From NCBI RefSeq assembly GCF_015706575.1, contig NW_024037069.1:44399553-44463552 (forward strand): a DNA stretch of 64,000 nt, in the 5' to 3' direction. The stretch's first letter is position 1; each line of letters begins with the position of its first letter. Under the pieces are notes generated by a model, which was not told the origin of the DNA, did no database searches, and saw nothing but the letters and a program-made list of their open reading frames with translations. This DNA comes from Patiria miniata (Eukaryota; Echinodermata; Asteroidea; Valvatida; Asterinidae). This document shows, in pieces, positions 1 to 10,500 of this stretch. Position numbers and translations under genes: made by a program.

Positions 1-159
1 AATTAACCAATGACTCAAGAAACTTATGGTACTTACAGATTTTTCTTATTTTCAACATTGTTGACGCATGGGGCAATAGAGGTTTGAGGTTGGGCATTTG
101 ACCCAATAAAATCCAGGTAGGTCAAGTACGCAAACATAACACGTACATCCATACAAGAC

Positions 160-345
160 TTGTGTATTAGCCTGCAATTGGGGACCCCCTATTGTCCCTC
201 TTTTGTTTGTACTCTTAACTTTTTAGGAAGACCTCCCAAACGCTTTGTACACATCGTCAAATTGGGGCCTTTGGGAATAGGGGACCAGTATTGTCCTCTA
301 TAGTGTGAAACACCGTGAGTGTGCACTTCGCATTGATGCAGCGAA
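160..345 (+). repeat. Dispersed repeat with CCCCCTATTGTCCCTC motif, copy 1
   Basis: This segment matches 43225-43390 closely: both contain GACCCCCTATTGTCCCTC, then CTTTTGTTTGTACT and TTTTTAGGAAGACCTCCCA, followed by a second TATTGTCCTCTAT motif. A more diverged relative lies at 44395-44490. No coding function is seen. Confidence 0.7.
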
Positions 346-454
346 CTGAGCGAAGAGAATCGATAATACACGTCTTAACTAAACTTAACTAGTCAAACAA
401 TAAGGAATTTACGCCCAGTGATACAGAGTAACATAATGCACGTGTCAATATGAT

Positions 455-915
455 GTGTAGTCCAACAAAAGTTGGACTCTCAATACTGTGTACTATGGGA
501 GTTCCAAAACTTAAGTGCAGTATAAGAAAGAGACTGACACATGAAAAAACAACCAGTCAAAAACACATTACTATACTGCATCAATCCACTGCGTCAAAAC
601 AAACATCTGGCACCTCGTCTCTATTTCTACACATTCTCCCCACAGTCACGATGTCATGCCACCAGACTACTTAAGGGTCAATCTTTTCAAAAAGTTAGAC
701 ATTTACCAGTTCTAGTCTTAATTGGGCTTCATATTGAAATAACCTGGCTTCATTCTCAGATGCAGAATGATAAAGAAAAGCCTTTAATAAAAATTGGACT
801 GAGACCTCAAACTTGGCTGGTGAAATACTGAGGACCTTGTCTTTGCCTAATTTCGTCAGCTATAAAGTCTCATACAGAGTATTGAGAGTACCACATTTTC
901 GGACTACTATAAAGT
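455..915. mobile_element. Inverted-repeat element, non-coding (MITE-like)
   Basis: Arms near 457-505 and 870-912 are inverted relatives of each other, both carrying GTAGTCC and ACTCTCAATACT followed by TGTA. The inside has no convincing gene; the open frame at 541-831 looks accidental. Exact ends and target duplication were not resolved. Confidence 0.5.
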
Positions 916-1024
916 GTGAGTAAAATTGGTCTGACTTCGTTTGCATGTTTTTCTGCACTTAAGCCTTAAGGCGGCTGTATAAAATGTAACATTATAATTT
1001 TGAACGTAGCCTCCCCTTAAAACA

Positions 1025-1513
1025 TAGGCGTAGCAAGGGGGGGGGGGGTATTTACCCCCCCCCCCCCCCAATATTTTGTAAAGACTGCCCTTTTCCTTTT
1101 TCCATTCAAATACCCTTTTTTTAACGGGCTTAACCCCCCTCCCCCAATAATTTGTAAAGAGTGCCCTTTTTTTACGAAGTGCCCTTTTTCTGAACAAGTG
1201 CCATTTCCCCAAAACGAAGTGGTGCCCTTTTTTGTGGCATCTGCAGTTTTGGGTGCCTTTTCAGAATTTCGCACATGTATCGCTCTGAAAAGCACCATAT
1301 ATTGCCCCTTTGTGTGCATTATTGTCGGTTTTGAACAGCGCCCCATCGACAGATGGTACCAGCCCCCCCCCCTCGACCCCACCCCTCACCCCGCTTTTTG
1401 ATTTGACGTAGGCCAAGTGTCCGGAGAAAAAAAACCTGGAATTCACAACGGATGTGCAAGTGCCCTTTTCAAAAAAAAAATACCCCCCATAAAAATGACC
1501 GTGCTACGCCCCT
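1025..1513. mobile_element. hAT-like non-autonomous element with poly-C/G runs
   Basis: The left end reads TAGGCGTAGCA and the right end reads TGCTACGCCCCT, its inverted match. Flanks TTAAAACA (1017-1024) and GTAAAACA (1514-1521) agree at 7 of 8 positions, fitting an 8-bp hAT target duplication. The inside has long G and C runs (near 1037, 1055 and 1365) and no transposase. Confidence 0.6.
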
Positions 1514-1579
1514 GTAAAACAATACATGTACGTACATTGTCCCTACTGTATACATGTATCCAAATGCAGGATAATTACA

Positions 1580-1741
1580 TGAGGATTCAGTTACTGTTCT
1601 CACCTTGATATGGACAGCTGACACGGGGGCATCCTCCACACAAGAAACGTTCATATATCTCGTGTTCGCTGATCCACCGTATGGACAGATAGCAATATCA
1701 TATACAGGCAGGCAGACTCCTTGTGTATGATCTCCGAGCAA
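1580..1741 (-). other. Possible isolated coding exon, unassigned
   Basis: On the minus strand an open frame contains VCLPVYDIAICPYGGSANT and SCVEDAPVSAVHIK and ends at a good donor, ATCAAG then GTGAGA. The composition looks more protein-like than nearby frames. I found no partner exons and recognise no family, so this may be chance or an exon of a gene mostly outside the window. Confidence 0.22.
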
Positions 1742-3368
1742 AATATGTCACAAAATGGCACCTTTACAGTGGCAGTTCCTATAAGAACACACTGCTAACT
1801 GAAGTCTTCGCGATCGACCGAAAATACTAATGCAGATTTGACATCTTTACATTCGCAGAACTGATGTTCCTTGCTCTATGATTGAACGTGCAGCCTTTTA
1901 ACAGATCTTGTCGACGTGACTCACAACTGAAGGCAAACAGCGTAACAATCAGGGGACACGACCTCTCACAATGAGAATAGAATACGAGGCGGGGGTTTCC
2001 TGACTAACACAAAAGAACGTTTAAGTCCTTCGACAAATATACCGATTATCATTGAGTTAGGCCCCGTGTCGTCGCGCGTGAAGAAATAGGATTATGTAAT
2101 GATCCCGAGTTGACAAAACCGTACTGGCCTTGGTAATAAAGAAATCATGGGGCGTGATAATAATTCGGTTTTCCAACCATCCATTACCAAACCAAGACCT
2201 AAAAATGTTAAGAAACGTTTATATTTAAATGCTTTATGCGTTGCAGGTAACTTGGAGGCTGTTCTTTGTTTTGATGTGTAACAATGGATTCGCAATAGGA
2301 TCGATCGTGCCTATCCAAGCATGAACTATACGTTACAAAACCATTGCCCTCTGACTCCACCTAAACGTATAGGGTTTATATCTTCCAATGCAAATATGAA
2401 GCTTGTTTGTAGACTGTCCTCTTATATCATCTGTGAGATGTAGGCCATAATTGTAAAATAAAATTAGGTTTATGAAATTATTTTTGCAGATTTATATTTT
2501 TAAAGAGTTTACCACTTAATTTATTTATAGACATGCATTTCAAGCATTTCATCAAATTTAAAATGAAGTACCTTTATAAGGTATTATTGATATACAACGC
2601 AGACATGTTGATAATTTATTATGATCCCTCTTTTTTCAGAGGTGACGACCTTTTCAAAGTTTCAACGTCGCACTGTAAACATATTTTAAGACCCCCCCCC
2701 CCCCTCATTTGCATTTAAGTGTGGTTTTGGTGGAAGGAAATGGAAGTAATATTTTTTGTAGTAAACTTCACGACTGGAAAAAAAAGACGAGACGACACGA
2801 TTTTTCGTTCTGGCATGATTTATTTGTCATTCATTGTCAATTCTAATTTTTCATTAACAGCATAAACCAGCTTGATGTCAGAGTATCGTTTCATTCTGTG
2901 CTAGGTATCAGCGTTTTACAGCTCCATGATGTCATAAAAGAATGTAATAAATATCCCGGCAGGACCGATATCTAGGCAACAGTAAATTTCTGATAGTAAT
3001 GACAAACACCTTAATTCTATGATAAAACAAAAGCACATATGCTGCATTGGAAGAAGCATGTGTACACGTACATTCAAACAGACCTGAATCAAAGTTAAGT
3101 TGAGGTTTCAAAGTTGTGTTGAATAAAAATAACAGTATTTTCATGATTTGTCTTCACACTGCCTACCTACATATATACATGAGGCAACAGGTTGCGAAAT
3201 AAAATAACTGATGTTACTACAATTCAAACTGTAAAATCAAGGTACTTGCGCTCATCAATAATACATAATTGATCTTTGGTTTTCCAAGTTAAAAGAGTAA
3301 AAAGAATTAGGAAATATTTCAAGTTAATGAAATAGAAGGAAGAAAAATTAGTGCATGTCATGTTTGGG

Positions 3369-3521
3369 CTGGAATTAAGACCAGAACTCCGGACAAGAGA
3401 AACGTGACGTCATTGTGGATGTCAAATTCAACCTCGTATTGGAGCTCGAACGCTAAGTTAACGAGGTTGTTGGGACACCTACAAAAACTAACACTTGAAC
3501 ACACGGAGTGCTGGTCTTAAC
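3369..3521. repeat. Short inverted-repeat element of about 150 bp
   Basis: Arms TTAAGACCAGAACTCCG and, inverted, TTAAGACCAGCACTCCG bound a 150-bp stretch with a CGTGACGTCA core near 3400. This fits a small fold-back repeat. No gene inside. Confidence 0.55.
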
Positions 3522-4380
3522 CCTTGCCCCTATACGATGTGCGAAAAATCATACGAAAATCGAACGATTCAGGACTGTTGTGATTGAGTGAAAAATATTT
3601 GTTTGTGTTTAATTTTATGGATTCTTTCGATTTGATGTTTAGAATTCTGTTATCATTTTCTTGCTCACCCATGGACGTGAAAAAGGAACTTAGAATCAAA
3701 GTAAACTTTTTGTTTGCAAACGCTTTTAAGATCAAGTTAAATGCCTCTTTGTTTTCAACAATCTTTGATGCAAATAAAATTATGCATAATAACACAAGTA
3801 CTCGTAAAGCAAATCTTAAATTGATTATTTGCTTTCAAGCTTTTTAGGCCACTTCTTTTTAGACCATTATTTGTTTTTTTATTAAAGCCATCTTTGTTAC
3901 CTGTTAATGGAATAATAAGTTGTCAAAAATCGCACAGAAAAAGTAAACGTTGGTAGTATTTTTGCTGATCGGTTCAATGAGCAGATTGTTTTCAATTTTG
4001 TTTTTCAATGTTACCAAAGGATGTTACAACTGAACCGAATGACCAAACTGAGAATTGCAGAACAACAATCACTGTCTGGTGACTACTTGTACTCAAGTGG
4101 CCTCAGTGATTTCTCAATGTCATGCTTCTGGAAACTAGACAAAATGGCTCCACCATGATAAAGTTCTCTGGTCTGTAAGGGCCAAGTCAAACAAAGCAAT
4201 TCTCATCGGCAATTAAGAGGTAACTAAATGCACAGTAAGACAAAGCAAACTCTGGGAGGAGTGGAGAACATTAACTGACTAACAATTTATGGAGATACCT
4301 CAGACTATTAAAGGGAATGCAATGATTACTGTCTTGCGTGGAACAATTTGCCGTGAATTGCGTCGCGTGACATGGCCCTA

Positions 4381-4503
4381 AACGGCCGCATTCGAATCGG
4401 TTGTTTTAGACTACGACACTACGGTTTGCATGCTCCCAGCTTTCCACTAATCATAATACTGCTTTGTAATCGTAGTCAAAAACATCCGATTTGAATGCGG
4501 CCG
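4381..4503. repeat. Fold-back repeat just downstream of kinase-like gene
   Basis: Arms of about 36 bp face each other across about 50 bp. Each carries CGGCCGCATTC, AATCGG and then TGTTTT and GACTAC. The right arm ends about 30 bp past the stop codon, so on the minus strand the structure would lie in the 3'UTR and could fold into a long hairpin in the mRNA. Confidence 0.65.
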
Positions 4504-4535
4504 ATCTCTTTCTGTGCGATTCTGGATTTCATAAA

Positions 4536-7500
4536 CTAACAAAGATGGCGACGAAGATTAGAAGGAGAGGGTGAAGAAGTAGGAATAGGAGACGGGCTGG
4601 AAGGCTGCTGCTCAACCTTCATCATCTCCGCGATGAGATGGCAACGAAGATTAGGAGGAGGAGAGGAGGAGAGAGGAGGAATAGGAGTCGAGCTGGAAGG
4701 CTTCTCCTCAGCCTGCATCATCTCCGCGATGAGATGGCAACGGAGATTAGGAGAAGGAGAGGTTGAGGAAGGAGGAATGGGAGTCGGGCTGGAAGGCTGC
4801 TGCTGCTCAGCCTGCATCATCTCCGTGATGAGATCGCCTAGTTTCCCCGAGACGGCCTCAAGTGTTGGGCGAGCATCGGGACTTCGTCTCATGCAGGACT
4901 CGCCTAGCAGACGGAGACCGTGGAGGGAGTTTGCACCACCGGCTACAGAATGCACGAAGAGATGGCCAAGGCTGTAGATGTCAGTCTTCTCATTGTAAGC
5001 GTCTCTGCTTTCCAGAATCTCGGGCGCACACTGGAAATGAATGTTTGATGAGAGAGTAAAATTACTTTAGCCTACGCAGACTGTAATAATTCATTGTTCT
5101 CCGTCACTTCATGTTTATTTGGTTAAGCTGGACTTTGTCATCCTTACAAAATTATCAATTTTTGTTTTATAATTGAGTAAAGAACATTTTAATCTCATCA
5201 TTTTTAAACGTTGGGCAAGGGGAGAGAAAGCACAAAAGATGCAAAAGGGAACACAGATCAAAAACAAAAATATGGATTAAAATTGAAAGATAACGGCACA
5301 TACATGGTTTTAATTGTCTAGGTTTTGTTCGTACATGTTTGCTATATTTATAGACCCTCCTCTGTTCCTCGTCATCCAGGATCGCGACTGGGCCTGGATT
5401 TGATATCTGCGAGGCGAGTCCCAGGTCGATGATCTTGCCACACCAAGCCACCTCAGAGCCTGGTGGATTGGGACACACCATGGCATTATTCCAGTGTAGG
5501 TCGTTATGAAGCCAGCCAGCAGCGTGTAAAGCCTTGAGTCCCTCCGTGACATCACGGCAGACGTGCAGCCACTCTAACGCGTATAAGAGATCGTAGTCGT
5601 TCCGCGCCTTGCTGAAGTTGAAAGCCATGTTACTGTCCACACCGCCCACAAGCTCTTGGGCGTAAGAACAGTAATCGATGACTCCTACAAATCTGGGGAA
5701 GTAGGGGCAGTTCATCACCGCATGCATGGCTGCCACCTCGTACTGTAAGTCAGAGAAGTTTTTAACCAGCACCTTGACAGCAAGGGGAGTGTTGTCTTCT
5801 ATATTACGCATCAGTAGGACTCCACCACAAGAACCCGACCCAAGTGCCACTTCCTTTCCGTTGTCAGACATAATGAACTCCAACTCGCTGGGATCGATTG
5901 AGGGATAGGCTGTGAGTTCTGGTAGTCCTTCCTGAGGATCCTGCGTTGCTTGGGAGTTCTCAGAAGAAGCATTGGCTGTGCCGGGTGTGGAGTCAGATAT
6001 TGCCGCATCTTTCCAAGCGGAACTCGTCGAGATTTTCGGTCGTGGCGAATGGTGATTTTCTCCCGATGATGCTTTATTGGCAATGGATGAAGAAGATTCT
6101 GCATCTCTCTCAGAAGCGGCCTCTTGAGGACTTGAGGTGTCCTTCTTAGCCTGTGATGCTTTACTTAATGAATCATTGGAAGGTGACTTCTTCGAGATGT
6201 AAGGTTGGTTGTCACATGAGGATGCCCTGTTGGCAACATCCCTTGGTTTACTTTCTGCAGATATCATCTCAGAGAGCTTTGAAATGGAAGACTCTGGACG
6301 TCCAGCTGGCGTTGCCTCTTGTTGATCCGAGTCGCTTATTTTAGTTCTTTCTCCGGGTTTCTCCAAAGCTGTGGCGGAATGTTTCTTTGAAGTTATGGAT
6401 GAAGAAGATTCCGAATATATTGGAGATACGAACGTCACGAAGGCATCTTCTATAGTCTGCAGTTCTTTGTCCTGTCTGTTATTTAAAGTTTTCCTGGCAG
6501 AATTTACTGGAGAGGCTAATTGCAAACTCAAACTCTCAACGCTCGACTCTTCATCCTCCGTCGATAAGGAGGTCATTTGGTTCAATTGGCGCATTATGTC
6601 TTTTGCTTTCGCGGCGTTGGCTTGAATTTCCTGGAGAAAAACACACACAAAAATGAAGATGTTTCAAAATTGAGATAATGCCAAAGCTTATTTCGACCAT
6701 TATTGAAATAAACTCAGACTCCGGCATTTCTTAAATTCGTAGATATTGTAAAATTTCGTAATGTCTCACGAGAGCCTCCTCTCTTGTGTAAGGTGTCTTG
6801 GAGTTGGAAGCAAGTTGCATTTGTCGCATCTTATCCCTGCGAGCAACACAACTCAGCACAACATCCACCCAACGATCCAAGTCATCTGGAGATGAGCTTT
6901 GCAGAGCAATTGCCGGGTTCATCTTGAGCTGCATAAAAAAATCCTAAAACTATAACGGATGCTTTCTAACATGCACGAGTATAATAAGCTGTACCTTAAA
7001 GACAATGTATGATTTATATGGTATCAATTAAGCATTATAAAAGATTCAATCGGTCAAACTTATCTCTGAAGATGTTTAAAATTATGGTGATGTACAATTT
7101 GTATCATACTCACAGCGAGTCGCTGTTCATGCAGAGGTGGGAATCTTTTATACTTTTGTATGTTTTTGCCTGACACTGGCTCTTCGTCATCCGGGTCAAC
7201 ATCCACCGTAGATGGCGCTCCATTTGCTTCTGCACTTGATGTTGACTCTGACTGCTGTGGATTAACAGTGATACTTTCAATATTCCTAAATATTCGTCAG
7301 GATAATAATTATTACAAGTATACTTGGCATTGAAACAAGCGATAAAAAAATAATAAATATCGTGAAATACCTTCTTTTAAATTCTGAACTTCATGTAGAC
7401 GTATTGTAAGTTGTTTTTTTTTGAAAATTCATGAACATCATATGTTTTCTAACTAACAATTCTTACATCGTTCATAGATGACACTAAGGAGCTTTTTCCA

Positions 7501-10500
7501 TCATCATTGTCAATATTCGTCCCTGCTCCTAGTTTCCTTGACGAAGAGGAATATTTGGACGTGGAGGAGACAGAGAGATGAGATGGAGACACAGACTTTG
7601 AGATCAATTCCAAACCACCACCTTGGTCTCCACCTTGTCTCCCCTCCTTGTGAGGTGGTGATGATATCACAGATAAGGTTTCCATGGGGATGGAGGTAGT
7701 GACGTCGGTTTCATTGGGAGGGCAAGGTTCCAAGATGGACCTTTCATTCTCAGATGCCATATCTCCATCTTGTACGATTGCCGATTCTAGCTTGTCTTGT
7801 GAGATTGTAGAACTTTGGAGTAAGATGGAGAGACCACTTCTTGATGTTGGAGATGCAGATCCTTGTTCTGATGGTGATCCTTCATCATCGCATGTTTCGT
7901 CTACACTTCTCTCCAAGGCCTCCGTCTTCTCGGAGATTGCAGATGGACTGGTTACGGCAGAGAAAGGGACTTCGATTGAAGTAGATGGTTTCTCACCATC
8001 GCGGATTCTGTTTTTATCCATCAACATTTGGTCATGATCCTGTGATGACGTTGCAGAAGAGGTTGGTGTTATTGGTGAAGATGGTGTTTCATTTCTTGAA
8101 GGGGATTTCGGTCCTGGTCTTGAATTAGATCCTTCAGAATCTAATGCTCCGTTGCCATCTTCAGCGACTTCAGCCTGTAGCCTCTGCGATGAACAAATGA
8201 TGGAATTGGTGGGAGATTCACCATCTGTTGCGGAGGAGCAGTGAGATACAGGCTTCAAGATGGATTCTATATCATTTTGTACTTCATCATTGTCTTCTTG
8301 ATCCTGAACCTGAAGATATGAAGGGCGAGTCGTGAAATCACAGGACGCATCATTCCCATTGGTAAGTGGAGACTGCAAGGCAGGCTGCGACACCAAGATG
8401 GACCTTTCATTCTCAGATGCCATGTCTCCATCTTGTACGATTGCCGACTCTAATTTCTCTTGTGAGATTGTAAAACTTTGACCTAAGATGGAGAAACCAC
8501 TTCTTGATGTTGAAGATGCAGATGCTTGTTTTGATGGTGATCCTTCATCATCGCATATTTCGTCTACACTTCTCTCCAAGGCCTCCATCTTCTCGGAGAG
8601 TGCAGATGGACTGGGTACGGCTACAAATGGGACTTCGATTGAAGTAGATGGTTTCCTATCATCACTGTCTCTGTTTTCATTCGTCAACATTTGGTCATGA
8701 TCCTGTGATGACGTTGCAGAAGAGGTTGGTGTTATTGGTGAAGATGGTGCATCATTTACTGAAGGGGATGTCGGTCCTGGTCTCAAATTAGAACCTTCAA
8801 GATATAATGCTTTGTCGTCATCTTCAACGACTTCAGCCTGTAGCCTCTGCGATGAACAAATGAGGGAGTTGGTGGGAAATTCATCATCTGTTGCGGCGGA
8901 GCAGAGAGATACAGGCTTCAAGATGGATTCTATATCATTTTGTACTTCATCATCGTCTTCTTGTTCCTGAACCTGAAGATCTGAAGAGCACGTCGTGAAA
9001 TCACAGGACGCATCCTTCCCGTTGGTAGGTGAACACTGCAAGACAGGCTGCGACACTGAGTTGTCATCGGGTGTCACGTTTTCATCTTCTCTGTCTTGCA
9101 GTGGGGATGACTGCGACGCTGAGCTGATTTCAGAAGGTTTGCCATTTCCTCTTGAGATCGACGTCAGAGGATCTGGATTAGGGATTGCTACTTCCTTGTC
9201 TGATGTTATCTTATCCTCCATCGTTGTTCCTTGCCAGTCAGATGGATATGAAGGCAAGACGCACACCGAGGAATTGCGAAAGGAAGCATCCCTAGGAGTT
9301 AAAGCTGGGAGTGACCTGTCATTGTCATTGACGATGATGCTCGTAACCTTCTCCTGCTGCTGTGATGAGATGGGATTATCATTACTCGGAGCAGGGGGTG
9401 AGCTTGACTGGAGATGACCCCGGTCACATTGAGGTGCTTCTGGGATCGAGAGGGGCTGGTTGATGTAGACTGGTCTTGTTGCCATGGCAGCACTGCCGTG
9501 CCGACGATGCATCTTTCCAGTTGATGCTGGTGAGAATAATACAATACTCTGTTAGCAGAACAAACTGAATGTGTAACAAGGAACACTTGTCTTTGTTAAA
9601 ATGTGATTATTTTTTTTTGGAATTATTCAGGGTGATGTATGCTCACAAGGGGTTTTTATTTGGAAGTCAGAAGTCCAAGGAAATGAATTTACAAATTATG
9701 CAGCTGTCCTAGATGAATTAAGGAATGATTGTGTCGGCAATGAAGGTTGTCAGATAGATATAATTACCATTTCCTCCAAATCCCTTCGCTTCTCGATTCT
9801 TTATCAGAGCACTGGTGTAGTGGCTCTGGGCACCTGGATCACTGTGGTCTTTTTTCAGTGATCTAGGTCGATTGACATGACCTAGGTCACTGTGGTCTTC
9901 TTTCAGTGACCTAGGTCGGCCCACTTGACCTTCCGATTGCCCTTGTGGTGTAATGAAAGGCTGAACGGTGGTCTTGGTCCCGCGACTCGGAGGAGCAAAG
10001 AGAGATAGAAGTCTCGTTTTCCACGGTCGCTTGGGCCTACGGAAAGAAACGTATATAGGTGGCGGCCATTTTGTATAATGGATGCATCAAGGTAATTCTT
10101 CGATTGCACTATTCTGTGCTCTTTCTGTTGGTTGTTAATATCGAAAAGACATATATAACCACGACCATTCTACTTGTTTGTATCTGTTTTCCCGTTTCGT
10201 TTATCCCTTGATTGAGCTTCAAGTCTAATAAGAAACTACTTCCAGGAAAAAGAAAGATGCTAACGAGACTGGTTATCGAACAAGCAACCACCTCACTAAC
10301 TGAATGACTGGTCTAATTTCATCCCACCGACATATTCTAGACAGTCAGCCCACCTGACTAACAGAAAAAAATTCCAGGAAACACACAGGAGGGGGAGAGT
10401 TAATCAAGGGCACAGTGCCTCAGATAGATCGTAATTCCTCCTGGACAACACCCATATCTAATCTTGTGGAGATAAAATGGGTTGCGGGGACCTATGTTCA

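Larger units (their letters stand above)
1..4380. other. Left flank without a recognised gene
   Basis: No gene model could be built here. The stretch holds an inverted-repeat element (about 455-915), a hAT-like element with C/G runs (1025-1513), a small inverted repeat (3369-3521), a copy of a dispersed repeat (about 160-345) and AT-rich unique-looking DNA from 1760 to 3360 and 3850 to 4380. One isolated exon-like frame (about 1580-1741, minus) is listed separately. Confidence 0.6.

Noticed and set aside
541-831. A 96-residue plus-strand frame
   Set aside because: It lies between the inverted arms at 457-505 and 870-912, has no recognisable motif and is best read as the inside of a repeat.
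7684-9417. Plus-strand open frames opposite exon 4 of the kinase-like gene
   Set aside because: They mirror the repeated, biased coding sequence of the minus-strand exon and have no domain.
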